From Nitrosotalea sp. (GTDB taxonomy: Archaea > Halobacteriota > Syntropharchaeia > Alkanophagales > Methanospirareceae): 33,436 nt of DNA. A program made the translations under genes and the position numbers. The number at the start of each line of letters is the position of its first letter. The first letter of the stretch is position 1. The stretch covers positions 1 through 33,436 of the forward strand of contig DYFG01000006.1 of assembly GCA_020725315.1 (NCBI GenBank), in the 5' to 3' direction. Below are positions 14,583 to 23,915 of the stretch, in pieces. The notes under the pieces are model-generated. The model made no database searches. It had not been told where the DNA came from and worked only from the letters and a program-made list of their open reading frames with translations.

Positions 14583-16124
14583 ATGAAAATTATATTTAAT
14601 GGTGAGCCCCGAGAAGGCAAAAGCAAACGGTTAGGAGACCTTATCAAAGAATTAGATGGTGTCTATAAGCAGGGGTGTATAGTAGCGGTTATCTCGGAGA
14701 AAAAGGGCGGGGAGTTAAAAAACGAATTCTCTCTGGAAACAGCGAAAGGAGAGGCGAGGATAAAGATTGCCAGAGAGAAAGAGACAGAAGCGGTGCCATT
14801 ATTCCATAAGGTGTATAAAAAATTCCATAATGATGCGGGTAGAGTGGGATGGGTAAGTGAGGATATAACTGCTATTGGACCAATTGGAACAAATTTAAGG
14901 GTTGAAAAAAGCGAGCAGAGATATAAGAAATGGGATGTCTTCTTCGGCTTTGGTGGTTTTGACCCGGGCATGACGTACCTTATGATAAGCAAGCGCGAGC
15001 ATGAAGCGGCGTATGGTACGGGCATCGATGCCCTCATTGGGAGATTAACGAGGGGGAGAAGCATTGTTGCGGAATTGGACGAAGGTGATAAAATAGAGGC
15101 GATACGTCCGCTCGTAACAAAGGCGGAGAGGATTGGCTTCGTCACTTCAGACTTGAATACCGAGATAAAAGAAGGGCAGGAGATATTCACGTTTGCAAAG
15201 ATAAAACTCTCTCAAGAAGCACCGATGTCAAGTGAACATTTCTTATCGCTCGTACGGGAAGAGATTATCCACGTAGATCTCCGTACACAGACGTATCTTG
15301 CTTCAGAAGCTCTAAAAGGACTTAGTTTACCTGTTGAGAACATTCAGTATCGGTCAAAATATTACCTCTCCGTAAGGAATACAGGGACAGAGAAAGGTAA
15401 AGTTTATGCATATAAGGAGAGCAGATTGCCTAACCCTTCTCATAACGTATTTGGTGAAGTGATACAGGGTGGGGATTTGATAGAGTACGCACAAGCGGGT
15501 GATACGATTTACACGGTGACTGAGCCGAAGTGGATGATGGTGGTGGGGAGAACACAGAAGGAAGCAGAAGAGTTTTTTGAGCGTGAGGATATCGAGCAGG
15601 TAAGGGAAGGGAATAAAGGTGATAATGCGGTGGTTGTAGACCAGATACCGGCATTGACGATGGATATTATGGAAAAGGGGACAGTAAGAACAGTTGGTGT
15701 TGAAGAAGAAGCAGTGTTTGACGTGGTATTATTTCATGAAGAAGCGCCTAAGACCGTATGGTATTTCAAAAAGATTACAGGATTGATTAACCGGCCGATA
15801 GGCTATTTAAAAGTATTTTTCACCGCCCCCGGGATGATGGTTCTCTTTCAAGGAAGAGCAGATGAAGCGGGGACACTTATCCCCGAGAACTTGCCAAAGG
15901 GGGTGGTTCAAGAGGGAATGCTCGGCGTTACAAACATGTCGAGGGCGAACCGCGGGATGATGGGAATACGATTGGATGAGAGCAGAGAATATGGACCCAC
16001 GGGTGAGACCTTCGATGGTACAAACATCGTCCTTTCAATTCCGTCCCTCACACCTTCAACGAAGTCCTTCCTCAGCAAGCTCAAAGAAGGGGATGTCATT
16101 TATGTGAAAGAAAGGTTTAGATGA
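14583..16124 (+). CDS. mmp3: Methanogenesis marker protein 3 (UPF0288)
   Basis: 513 residues, full length for this family, which is found in organisms with methyl-coenzyme M reductase. It begins MKIIFNGEPREGKSKRLGDLI and continues with the family's RVGWVSEDITAIGPIGTNL and GFGGFDPGMTYLMISKREHEAAYG blocks. It ends with a cyclophilin-like part (TVRTVGVEEEAVFDVVLFHEEAPKTVWYFKKITGL… to EGDVIYVKERF). Published work reports MMP3 as a component of the ATP-dependent activation complex for methyl-coenzyme M reductase; its exact action is not shown by this sequence. The stop codon overlaps the nrdJ start in an ATGA. It is the best lineage indicator in the window. Confidence 0.92.
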   Translation: MKIIFNGEPREGKSKRLGDLIKELDGVYKQGCIVAVISEKKGGELKNEFSLETAKGEARIKIAREKETEAVPLFHKVYKKFHNDAGRVGWVSEDITAIGPIGTNLRVEKSEQRYKKWDVFFGFGGFDPGMTYLMISKREHEAAYGTGIDALIGRLTRGRSIVAELDEGDKIEAIRPLVTKAERIGFVTSDLNTEIKEGQEIFTFAKIKLSQEAPMSSEHFLSLVREEIIHVDLRTQTYLASEALKGLSLPVENIQYRSKYYLSVRNTGTEKGKVYAYKESRLPNPSHNVFGEVIQGGDLIEYAQAGDTIYTVTEPKWMMVVGRTQKEAEEFFEREDIEQVREGNKGDNAVVVDQIPALTMDIMEKGTVRTVGVEEEAVFDVVLFHEEAPKTVWYFKKITGLINRPIGYLKVFFTAPGMMVLFQGRADEAGTLIPENLPKGVVQEGMLGVTNMSRANRGMMGIRLDESREYGPTGETFDGTNIVLSIPSLTPSTKSFLSKLKEGDVIYVKERFR

Positions 16125-18232
16125 AGACGAGAATCACTAAAATCGCTAAAATACGTAAAAGGGATGGACGGATTGTACAATTCGAGCAGGAAAAAATCAC
16201 AAATGCTATTTACAAAGCGATGGTTAGTGTTGGAAGGGGAGAGGAAGGCAGAGAAGGAGCACAAGAACTCACCGAGAAGGTGATGACCGCGATTGAGAAC
16301 GCTTTTGCCAAAAGGGCAGAAGTTCCTTCGGTTGAGGATGTGCAGGATGTTGTTGAGCAGGTCTTGATTACTGGAGGATTGAGCGAGGTTGCAAAGGCGT
16401 ATATCTTATATCGGCAGCAGCGTGCTGATATTCGAGGTCTAAAGAAAGTCATCGGTGTTAAAGATGATTTAAAGCTCTCGTTGAATGCTACAGAGGTGTT
16501 GAAACGGCGCTATTTGTTAAAGGATGAACGTGGAAAAGTTATCGAGACCCCGGGTCAAATGTTCAACAGGGTAGCAGAAGCAATAGCAAAAGCGGATCTG
16601 AAGTATGGTAAAAGCAAAGAGGAAGTAAAAGAGATTGAACGCAGCTTTTACCAGCTCATGAGGAATTTAGAGTTCCTGCCGAACAGTCCCACGTTAATGA
16701 ATGCCGGAACTGAGCTTGGGCAGCTCGCTGCCTGTTTTGTCTTACCCGTTGAAGATTCAATAGAAGGCATATTTGGGGCTGTTAAGAGCATGGCGGTGAC
16801 TCATCAAAGTGGCGGTGGAACGGGATTCTCATTCTCACGGTTGAGACCAGAGGGGGATGTGGTTAAATCAACGGGAGGAATTGCTTCAGGTCCTGTCTCT
16901 TTCATGCGTGTCTTTGACGTAGCGACCGGTGTAATCAAGCAAGGAGGCAAAAGAAGAGGCGCGAACATGGGTATATTGAACGTTGACCATCCCGACATCG
17001 TGGAATTTATAAGAGCGAAAGAAGGTGGAGGGTTTGCCAATTTCAATACTTCGGTAGCTGTTACTGATGACTTCATGCATGCGGTAGAGAGAAATGAAGA
17101 GTATGGGCTTGTAAATCCTCGAACTAAGGAAGAAGTGAGGAGAATAAAAGCTCGTGAGATTTTTAACGAGATTGTAACCTGCGCATGGAAGATCGGGGAT
17201 CCCGGAATTGTTTTCATCGATGAAATCAACAGACATAACCCCCTCTCTACAGTGGGAACGATTGAGGCGACGAATCCTTGTGGCGAGCAGCCACTCTTGG
17301 CGTACGAATCGTGCAATTTGGGCTCGATTAACGTTTCAAAATTTGTTAAACCTGGTGAAGGTGAGGTAGACTGGGAACGGCTTAAAGAAGTAGTTTGGAT
17401 CTGCGTGAGGTTCTTAGATGACGTTATAGATGTGAACAGGTATCCAATGCCCGAAATAGAAGAAATAACGAAGGCGAACAGGAAGATAGGGCTTGGCATA
17501 ATGGGATTTGTAGAACTGTTAATCAAACTCGGGATAGCGTATGACTCAAAGGATGCGCTTTTGATGGGTGAAAAGCTGATGCAATTCGTTACCAATGAGG
17601 CGCGACAGTGTTCACGAGAGCTCGGGCTTGAAAAAGGCTCTTTTCCTAACTTCGAGCGGAGTGTATGGTCGACCGGCGATGCGATGCGCAATGCTACGGT
17701 GACCACCATCGCACCAACAGGAACAATAAGTATAATTGCAGGGTGTTCAAGTGGGATTGAGCCGTTATTCGCCGTTGCATTTGTTCGCAATGTACTGGGC
17801 GGCATGCTGGAGATAAATAAGCTATTCGAAGAGATAGCGAAGGAACGGGGATTTTATACTAAAGATTCGATGATAGAGATGGCGAAGCGCGGCTCGATAC
17901 AGGATATTGATGGTATTCCAGAGGATATTAAACGGGTATTTGTTACCGCACTTGATATCTCGCCCGAATGGCATGTACGAATGCAAGCGGCATTCCAGAA
18001 ATACACGGACAACAGCGTATCAAAGACCGTTAATCTTCCGCCTGATGCATCGTGGGACGATGTAAAGAACGTGTTTTTATTAGCGTATAAGCTCAAGTGC
18101 AAAGGCATCACTGTTTATCGGTATGGGAGTAAAGAGCAGGTTCTCTCGTTGGATATTCCAAAGCTCATGCTTGAAGAATATATACGCGCCGATTCGGAAT
18201 ACACAGGCGAGTGCAGGATTTGCTCGGTATAA
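16121..18232 (+). CDS. nrdJ: Adenosylcobalamin-dependent (class II) ribonucleotide reductase
   Basis: 703 residues. An ATP-cone domain (KIRKRDGRIVQFEQEKITNAIYKAM… to about residue 95) controls activity. The ten-stranded barrel follows, with C205 in AACFVLP, the thiyl-radical site N-P-C387-G-E389-Q, the SCNLGSIN strand, the TTIAPTGTISIIAGCSSGIEP loop and the C-terminal redox pair C698-x2-C701 in the last six residues. These are the residues of B12-dependent NrdJ, which makes deoxyribonucleotides without oxygen or a separate radical subunit. There is no nrdB or nrdD partner here. Its start overlaps the mmp3 stop by four bases, so translation is coupled to that of mmp3. Confidence 0.95.
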   Translation: MKTRITKIAKIRKRDGRIVQFEQEKITNAIYKAMVSVGRGEEGREGAQELTEKVMTAIENAFAKRAEVPSVEDVQDVVEQVLITGGLSEVAKAYILYRQQRADIRGLKKVIGVKDDLKLSLNATEVLKRRYLLKDERGKVIETPGQMFNRVAEAIAKADLKYGKSKEEVKEIERSFYQLMRNLEFLPNSPTLMNAGTELGQLAACFVLPVEDSIEGIFGAVKSMAVTHQSGGGTGFSFSRLRPEGDVVKSTGGIASGPVSFMRVFDVATGVIKQGGKRRGANMGILNVDHPDIVEFIRAKEGGGFANFNTSVAVTDDFMHAVERNEEYGLVNPRTKEEVRRIKAREIFNEIVTCAWKIGDPGIVFIDEINRHNPLSTVGTIEATNPCGEQPLLAYESCNLGSINVSKFVKPGEGEVDWERLKEVVWICVRFLDDVIDVNRYPMPEIEEITKANRKIGLGIMGFVELLIKLGIAYDSKDALLMGEKLMQFVTNEARQCSRELGLEKGSFPNFERSVWSTGDAMRNATVTTIAPTGTISIIAGCSSGIEPLFAVAFVRNVLGGMLEINKLFEEIAKERGFYTKDSMIEMAKRGSIQDIDGIPEDIKRVFVTALDISPEWHVRMQAAFQKYTDNSVSKTVNLPPDASWDDVKNVFLLAYKLKCKGITVYRYGSKEQVLSLDIPKLMLEEYIRADSEYTGECRICSV

Positions 18233-18237
18233 CGTTC

Positions 18238-18276
18238 TTCTTGTGATTTGGTGCTTGTGGTTTGGATTTTTCCACT
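18238..18276 (-). repeat. Short worn copy of the repeat-family edge
   Basis: GTGATTTGGTGCTTGTGGTTTGGATTTTTCC resembles the outer edge of the 139-bp repeat (AATTTGGTGCTTAGGATTTGG, 1602-1624) with several changes. No hairpin modules follow. It lies just after the nrdJ stop. Confidence 0.45.
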
Positions 18277-18310
18277 TTTATTGAGCATATTCGCGATGTA
18301 TCTCACGATA

Positions 18311-18320
18311 TTTTATATGG
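18311..18320 (+). promoter_or_regulatory. TATA box of secD
   Basis: TTTTATATGG is centred about 63 bp before the secD ATG, predicting a leader near 40 bases. GAAGGGCGAAAGAG just before the ATG is the ribosome-binding region. Confidence 0.5.
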
Positions 18321-18378
18321 AATAAATCCCTTCTGCATATTACAAGGGGGATGATTGTAGAATAGAAGGGCGAAAGAG

Positions 18379-19920
18379 ATGAAGGAAAAAGGGTTGCTGA
18401 GGGACATAAGAGTGATGGCATTGGTCTTCCTCGTTTTAGCAGCCCTGGTGGTCATTTATCTTTATCCTCCACCGCCTCCCGATGCGGGGATAAATGGCAA
18501 TCTAAAATACGGCCTGGATTTGGTGGGTGGTTCGTGGCTGCAGTTGAAATTGGAGGGCACCTTAGTGGGTATAACTGCACCGGTTAATGAGAGTGAAGTT
18601 GCTACATTCCTTGAAAAGGAGCTGGATGCCGAAGTGGTTTATTACAAGACGGATGATGTTGTAGTCTATGAGATAAGGAAGGTTGTCTCAAAAGCTCATC
18701 TATCGGACGTTTTGAAGAAGATTAACGGCAGTATAGCGAAAACCCCGACTGGAGAAGATCTCTTTGAAGAAGGCATAACTCGAGAGACGCGAGATGAAAC
18801 GCGCGAAATAATAGAGATGAAGCTAAACTTGTTGGGATTAGCAGACGTTAAACCAAGAACGGTGGGGAAGAATTTTATTCTTGTAGACCTTGCGGGTGTG
18901 GATATCGGGACGGCAAAGAGCATCGTGGGCAAGCCAGGAAAGTTTGAGATAAGAATCCAAACAGAAGGCAGCGGGGGGGATATAGAGAAAGGGCAACGAT
19001 TGGAAGAGATTGGGAATATCACGGCACACGTCGTTTATGGCAGCGAGGGAATAGAAAGCAGAAGTGTAGGGGCAGTGCCCGTGAGAGAAAGAGAGAATGC
19101 GCCATGGGGTGCTTCTTTTACGTTAACCGAGAAAGGCGCGGTTGCATTACGAGAAGCGACAATGAAATATGGTCTAACAGCCAATCCAACGGAGTCGTAT
19201 CTGAGGGATCACGAACTTGCAATGCTGCTTGACGATGTGGTGGTATACAGTGCGCCGTTGTCTTCAGATCTTGCGCAAGAATTGAAACAGAAACCGGTTC
19301 CTGGATTGCGTGCTGAGACGGGGTTAGGAACCGAGGGATTTGAACGAGCTAAAGAGCTCATTATCCACTTAAAAGCAGGCGTGTTACCCGTAAATGTGGA
19401 GATAATAGGTTCGGGGGAGGTTCCTGCCTACTTAGGAGCGAAGTTCAAGGAAGGGGCAATAGTTGCTGGATTAATTGCCCTCTTTTCCGTCACGCTCGTT
19501 GTTTTTCTGCGATATCGGGAGAAGAAGATCGTATTACCAATGTTTTTCACGCTTCTGAGCGAGCTAATCCTGATATTGGGGTTTTCAGTAGTGGTTCCAG
19601 GGGGGTGGCGGTTGGATTTGGCGAGCATTGCAGGGATAATATTGGTGATTGGTACCGGAGTGGACCAATTGGTGATAATAACCGACGAAGTGCTTTCAGG
19701 TGGTCATTCCTCCACGAGCATGTATCGTAAGCGAATATCATTTGCATTTGGTATAATATTCGTTTCCGCGACGACCACGATCGTGGCGATGCTTTATCTT
19801 GCCTTCATGGTAGCACTCGGTGCACTGAGGGGTTTTGCGATTGTAACCATCGTTGGACTCTTGATAGGTATTTTTATTACACGACCCGCTTATGCGAGGG
19901 TGATAGAAACGATCGTGTGA
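18379..19920 (+). CDS. secD: Protein-export membrane protein SecD (archaeal)
   Basis: 513 residues of archaeal SecD, which with SecF uses the ion gradient to help pull secreted proteins out of the SecYE channel. Residues 13-31 form the first membrane helix (VMALVFLVLAALVVIYLYP). The large external domain contains the family DLVGGSWLQLKLEG start (family D-L-x-GG), TGxx-type GKPGKFEIRIQTEG and FTLTEKGAVALREAT. Five further helices follow from about residue 355 (IVAGLIALFSVTLVVFLRYREKK, …LELILILGFS, GIILVIGTGVDQLVIITDEVL, …, GFAIVTIVGLLIGIFITRPAY). secF, normally its immediate neighbour, is not adjacent on either side. glmS starts 47 bp downstream on the same strand. Confidence 0.92.
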   Translation: MKEKGLLRDIRVMALVFLVLAALVVIYLYPPPPPDAGINGNLKYGLDLVGGSWLQLKLEGTLVGITAPVNESEVATFLEKELDAEVVYYKTDDVVVYEIRKVVSKAHLSDVLKKINGSIAKTPTGEDLFEEGITRETRDETREIIEMKLNLLGLADVKPRTVGKNFILVDLAGVDIGTAKSIVGKPGKFEIRIQTEGSGGDIEKGQRLEEIGNITAHVVYGSEGIESRSVGAVPVRERENAPWGASFTLTEKGAVALREATMKYGLTANPTESYLRDHELAMLLDDVVVYSAPLSSDLAQELKQKPVPGLRAETGLGTEGFERAKELIIHLKAGVLPVNVEIIGSGEVPAYLGAKFKEGAIVAGLIALFSVTLVVFLRYREKKIVLPMFFTLLSELILILGFSVVVPGGWRLDLASIAGIILVIGTGVDQLVIITDEVLSGGHSSTSMYRKRISFAFGIIFVSATTTIVAMLYLAFMVALGALRGFAIVTIVGLLIGIFITRPAYARVIETIV

Positions 19921-19967
19921 ATCCAGGAGTTAAGATTTTAGAGTAGAGAGGAGTAAATAAGGGAAGG

Positions 19968-21731
19968 ATGTGCGGGATAGTAGGTTACGTGGGATATAGA
20001 AAAGCATCCCCGCTATTGCTGAAAGGCTTAAAGAACCTTGAATACAGGGGTTACGACTCCGCAGGGATCGCCACGTGCCATGCCCAAAGTTGCATCGAGG
20101 TGAGAAAGGGCATTGGTAAGGTAGAAGAAATAGAGAAGAAATTGAATTTTGAAAGTCTTGATGGTGACATGGGGATAGCACATACGAGGTGGGCGACCCA
20201 TGGGGCGGTTACCGACAGAAATGCACATCCACATACCGATTCCACAGGGAAGATAGCAATCGTTCATAACGGGATAATAGAGAATTACGGGGAATTAAAA
20301 GAAGAACTCATCGAAAAAGGACATGAATTCAGGAGCGAGACGGATTCGGAGGTAATAGCCCATTTAATCGAAGAAAATATCGCATATGGATTTGAAGATG
20401 CATGCATGAGCGCTTTCAACAGGTTAAAGGGTAGTTATGCGATTCTTGCTATTAAGGAAGGAGAGGATAAAATAATAGGTATTCGGAAGGATTCGCCTCT
20501 CGTGGTTGGCATAGCGGAGCATGGCACATTCTTTGCTTCTGACATACCGTCGTTCTTAGAATGGACGAAGAATGTCATGTATCTGTACAATTACGACATT
20601 GTCATTGCGGGAAAGGAAGGAATTCGGGTTTATAACGAAGGGCTGGAGGTATCTCGGCCGATAGATACAGTGGAATGGGATATTGAGCAGGCGAAGAAGG
20701 GTGAATTCGGGCATTTCATGATGAAAGAGATAAGCGAGCAGGCTGAAACTGTGATGAAGGCGATAAAGCAGGATAGAGCGGTTGTGAGCGCTATTGTGGA
20801 GGAGATGAAGAATGCCTTTGGTATCTTTTTCGTTGGGTGCGGCTCGAGTTATCATGCAAGCCTAGCAGGTAGCTATTTCTTTTCCAAGGAGGTAAAGATG
20901 CACGTTAACCCCGTTTTAGCGTCAGAATTTGAGAATTATGAGCACTTCCTTACCGATAAGACACTGGTCTTTGCGGTATCCCAATCCGGAGAGACGGCGG
21001 ACGTGCTGGAGGCGGTGAGGGTAGCAAAAGGTAGAGGAAGCAGAGTGATAGGCATTACTAATGTTCTTGGCTCTTCGTTAACAATGGAAGGCGATGCTTC
21101 TCTCCTGATGCACTCCGGACCTGAGATATGCGTGCTCTCAACAAAAACATATACCTCACAAGTTGTTTTAATGAACCTTCTTGCTCATGCTCTGGTGAAT
21201 AGATATGAAGAATACATGGCGGACGTAAAGAGCCTGTATCTGGGCATTTACAATCTCACATCAAGAACGATGAGGGAGCATTTGGAGGAATTAGCGAAGG
21301 AATTAGTTGAAGAGGAGCATATTTATCTGATTGGAAGAGGGCTCCAGTATGCTACCGCGCTGGAAGCTGCCCTGAAGATAAAAGAGGTATCATATATCCA
21401 TGCGGAGGCTTTTGCCGGGGGGGAACTCAAACATGGACCCTTAGCGTTGATAGAGGAAGGGACACCAGTGATCGCATTTACTGCGAGAGATAATTGTAAT
21501 AAGATATTATCAAACATGCATGAGGTGAAGGCACGAGGGGGATGGATAGTGGGTGTATCCGCAAAGGAGAGTGATCTATTCGATTACTGGGTAAAAGTGC
21601 CCGAGGCAGGAGCATTGAATCCAATAGTTCAAATCATACCGATCCAGATTCTTGCGTATGAACTTGCAGTCCTGAGAGGAGTTGACCCTGATAAACCCCG
21701 CAATCTCGCGAAGAGTGTTACGGTAACATAA
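19968..21731 (+). CDS. glmS: Glutamine-fructose-6-phosphate aminotransferase
   Basis: 587 residues, complete. It makes glucosamine-6-phosphate from fructose-6-phosphate and glutamine. The N-terminal glutaminase begins at the catalytic Cys2 (MCGIVGYVGYR) and has LEYRGYDSAGIA, HTRWATHG, HNGIIENYGELK and SETDSEVIAH. The isomerase half has two SIS domains: FFVGCGSSYHASLAG…FAVSQSGETADVLEAV and YLIGRGLQYATALEAALKIKEVSYIHAEAFAGGELKHGPLALIEEG. It ends DKPRNLAKSVTVT (family DxPRNLAKSVTVE). GGGAAGG immediately precedes the ATG. With the following GlmU-like gene it accounts for most of the UDP-GlcNAc pathway; the phosphoglucosamine mutase is not in the window. Confidence 0.96.
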   Translation: MCGIVGYVGYRKASPLLLKGLKNLEYRGYDSAGIATCHAQSCIEVRKGIGKVEEIEKKLNFESLDGDMGIAHTRWATHGAVTDRNAHPHTDSTGKIAIVHNGIIENYGELKEELIEKGHEFRSETDSEVIAHLIEENIAYGFEDACMSAFNRLKGSYAILAIKEGEDKIIGIRKDSPLVVGIAEHGTFFASDIPSFLEWTKNVMYLYNYDIVIAGKEGIRVYNEGLEVSRPIDTVEWDIEQAKKGEFGHFMMKEISEQAETVMKAIKQDRAVVSAIVEEMKNAFGIFFVGCGSSYHASLAGSYFFSKEVKMHVNPVLASEFENYEHFLTDKTLVFAVSQSGETADVLEAVRVAKGRGSRVIGITNVLGSSLTMEGDASLLMHSGPEICVLSTKTYTSQVVLMNLLAHALVNRYEEYMADVKSLYLGIYNLTSRTMREHLEELAKELVEEEHIYLIGRGLQYATALEAALKIKEVSYIHAEAFAGGELKHGPLALIEEGTPVIAFTARDNCNKILSNMHEVKARGGWIVGVSAKESDLFDYWVKVPEAGALNPIVQIIPIQILAYELAVLRGVDPDKPRNLAKSVTVT

Positions 21732-21817
21732 CGATGAGCAAATCCGGGCTTATGAGATGAGATAATCTCAGTTAATCCTTACAAGATTGGTGTAAGCGCA
21801 GCATACAGGATGTCGAA

Positions 21818-22924
21818 ATGAAAGCGATAATACTTGCGGCTGGTAAGGGGGAAAGATTACAACCTCTTACGGATTTTAAACCCAAAGCAACGCTTCCCAT
21901 CTGCAATAAACCCCTGATTGAATACCAGATCGAGTTGTTAAAGAAGCAGGGGATTGATGAAATAGCGGTTGTTGTTGGGTACTTAAAGGAAGAGATTAAG
22001 CTCAGGGGTGTGAAATTTTACGAAGACAGGTTGATAAGAGGGACTGCATCTGCACTATACGCGGCACGGGATTTTATTGATAGAAATTTTGTTTTGGTCT
22101 ATGGTGATCTCTTTTTTGATATTCTCAATTTTTCGGAGATCGTGGAAAAGGAGAATTCGATGGGTATTGTGAGGGTAAAGGACGTTTCGAGATATGGTGA
22201 GGTTTTGTTTGAAGGTGGGTACTTAACGGGGATAAGAGAGAAAACAGGGTCTGGAGAGGGGTTTGTGAATGCGGGGATATATCATCTTCCCCCAACGATA
22301 TTAGATTCTGTAGAAAGGAGAGAAGAGAGCGAGAGAAAGGAATACGAGCTTACCGACTCCGTTCAGATGCTCAACGAGAAAGAACAGGTCAACGTTATTC
22401 CTCTGAATGGCTATTGGAATGATATCGGTTATCCATGGGACTTTATTGATGCGAACAGGTATATGCTCGAGCGAATAGGATTTGCTGTGGGAGGGAACAC
22501 AGAGATATGGGATTCAGCGATATTAAGGAAGCCCGCAGTTATAGGAAAAGAGTGCGAGATAAAGAATTGTGTAGTTGAAAAATCAGTCGTCGGGGATGGT
22601 TCTGTTGTTGGTGAGTTTTCAGTTTTAAAGAGAAGCGTTTTGATGTCAGATTCTAAAGTTCCTCATTTAAATTACGTTGCGGATTCCGTTATTGCGGAGG
22701 GTTGCAATTTAGGAGCAGGAACGAAGATAGCGAATTTGAGATTTGACGAGGCAACGGTAAAGATGAGCATAAAAGGGGAAAGGGTAGATTCGGGAAGGAG
22801 GAAGTTGGGAGCGATAATCGGGTACAATGTCAAGACCGGCATAAACGTTTCGATCTATCCTGGGGTGAAGATAAGCAGTGGTAAATGGGTAGAAACTGAG
22901 AGTTTGGTGAGGAGAGACGTTTAA
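21818..22924 (+). CDS. GlmU-like sugar-1-phosphate nucleotidylyltransferase
   Basis: 368 residues. The N-terminal nucleotidyltransferase domain has AIILAAGKGERLQPLTDFKPKATLPICNKPLIEYQ (pyrophosphorylase signature GxGxR and P-K), the metal site VLVYGDLFF, VNAGIYHL and YWNDIGYPWDFIDANRYML. The C-terminal part is a left-handed beta-helix (hexapeptide repeats from about residue 230, e.g. VIGKECEIKNCVVEKSVVGDGSVVG), ending ISIYPGVKISSG-like. This layout matches archaeal bifunctional UDP-GlcNAc/UTP-glucose-1-phosphate enzymes. Placement after glmS supports glucosamine-1-phosphate/GlcNAc-1-phosphate as substrate. In the family, Lys/Thr residues in the loop LGAGTKIANLRFDEATVKM take part in acetyl transfer. 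Confidence 0.88.
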   Translation: MKAIILAAGKGERLQPLTDFKPKATLPICNKPLIEYQIELLKKQGIDEIAVVVGYLKEEIKLRGVKFYEDRLIRGTASALYAARDFIDRNFVLVYGDLFFDILNFSEIVEKENSMGIVRVKDVSRYGEVLFEGGYLTGIREKTGSGEGFVNAGIYHLPPTILDSVERREESERKEYELTDSVQMLNEKEQVNVIPLNGYWNDIGYPWDFIDANRYMLERIGFAVGGNTEIWDSAILRKPAVIGKECEIKNCVVEKSVVGDGSVVGEFSVLKRSVLMSDSKVPHLNYVADSVIAEGCNLGAGTKIANLRFDEATVKMSIKGERVDSGRRKLGAIIGYNVKTGINVSIYPGVKISSGKWVETESLVRRDV

Positions 22925-22940
22925 ATGTAGAAGAATAGAA

Positions 22941-23915
22941 ATGAAAAACAAAAGAGTGCTAATAACAGGCGGTGCGGGATTCATAGGATCGAATTTGGCT
23001 GAGGAATTGGTAAGAAAGGAGCATGATGTTGTCATCTTAGATGACCTCTCCACTGGTAAGGAAGAGAATATAAAAGAGTTTAAGGATAGCGTTAGATTCG
23101 TAAAAGGAAGCATAACCGATTTGGCGTTATTAAGAGATTTATTCAGAGATGTTGAGTGCGTTTCCCATCAGGCGGCAATCCCGTCGGTCCAGCGTTCGGT
23201 TGAGGATCCTCTTGCAACAAACGAGGTGAACGTGAAGGGGACTTTAAATGTTTTAGTTGCAGCGAGGGATAGCGAAGTTGAAAAGGTAGTTTATGCATCC
23301 TCTTCTTCTGTTTATGGCGACACACCGGAGTTACCGAAGAGAGAGGAGATGAAACCAAATCCAAAATCACCTTATGCGGTTTCTAAATTAACTGGAGAGG
23401 AGTATTGCGCGGTTTTTTCAGAGGTTTATGGGCTAAAAACTGTTTCACTACGATACTTTAATGTTTACGGACCCCGGCAAGACCCTTACTCTGAGTATGC
23501 AGCGGTTATTCCACGATTTATCACGAGGGTGTTAAAGAATAAGCCACCTATAATCTACGGAAACGGAGAGCAGACGAGAGATTTCACATTCGTTAGAGAT
23601 GTTGTTATGGCGAATATTCTGGCGATAGAGCGGGATGTCGAGGGTGTATTTAACATAGCATCGGGGAAGCGGATAAGCATAAATGAGCTCTCTAATAAAA
23701 TTATGGGAATTGTTGGTATAAGACTCAAGCCAATTTATGATAAGCCACGGGAAGGGGATATTAAGGATTCTTCAGGTGGTATTTCAAGAGCAAAGGAAAA
23801 ACTGGGATATGAACCAAGATACAATTTAGAAGAAGGATTAAAGGAGACGATGGAATATTTTACATCAATTGTTTCACTCGTGAAAATCCCGGACAAAATT
23901 CTTTTCCGGTTTTAA
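22941..23915 (+). CDS. NAD-dependent UDP-sugar epimerase (GalE/WbpP type)
   Basis: 324-residue short-chain dehydrogenase-type epimerase. It has the Rossmann motif GGAGFIGSNLAEELV, VILDDLSTGKEENI, ASSSSVYGDTPELPKREEM and the catalytic Tyr/Lys in YAVSKLTGEEYC, then RYFNVYGPRQDP and DFTFVRDVVMANILAI. These suit UDP-glucose/UDP-GlcNAc 4-epimerase. It follows the GlmU-like gene by 16 bp and probably uses its product. The C-terminus departs from the family after MEYFTS: the last codons (…DKILFRF, stop) lie in TTCTTTTCCGGTTTTAACC, which belongs to the edge of the hairpin repeat, so the repeat has replaced the original end. Confidence 0.9.
   Translation: MKNKRVLITGGAGFIGSNLAEELVRKEHDVVILDDLSTGKEENIKEFKDSVRFVKGSITDLALLRDLFRDVECVSHQAAIPSVQRSVEDPLATNEVNVKGTLNVLVAARDSEVEKVVYASSSSVYGDTPELPKREEMKPNPKSPYAVSKLTGEEYCAVFSEVYGLKTVSLRYFNVYGPRQDPYSEYAAVIPRFITRVLKNKPPIIYGNGEQTRDFTFVRDVVMANILAIERDVEGVFNIASGKRISINELSNKIMGIVGIRLKPIYDKPREGDIKDSSGGISRAKEKLGYEPRYNLEEGLKETMEYFTSIVSLVKIPDKILFRF

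Noticed and set aside
16804..17805. 333-codon open frame on the minus strand
   Set aside because: It is antisense to nrdJ, which has every catalytic motif in the sense frame; the antisense product is Ser/Pro-rich and matches nothing.
18351..18365. Tiny frame ATG ATT GTA GAA TAG upstream of secD
   Set aside because: Only four codons, with no sign of a regulatory leader.
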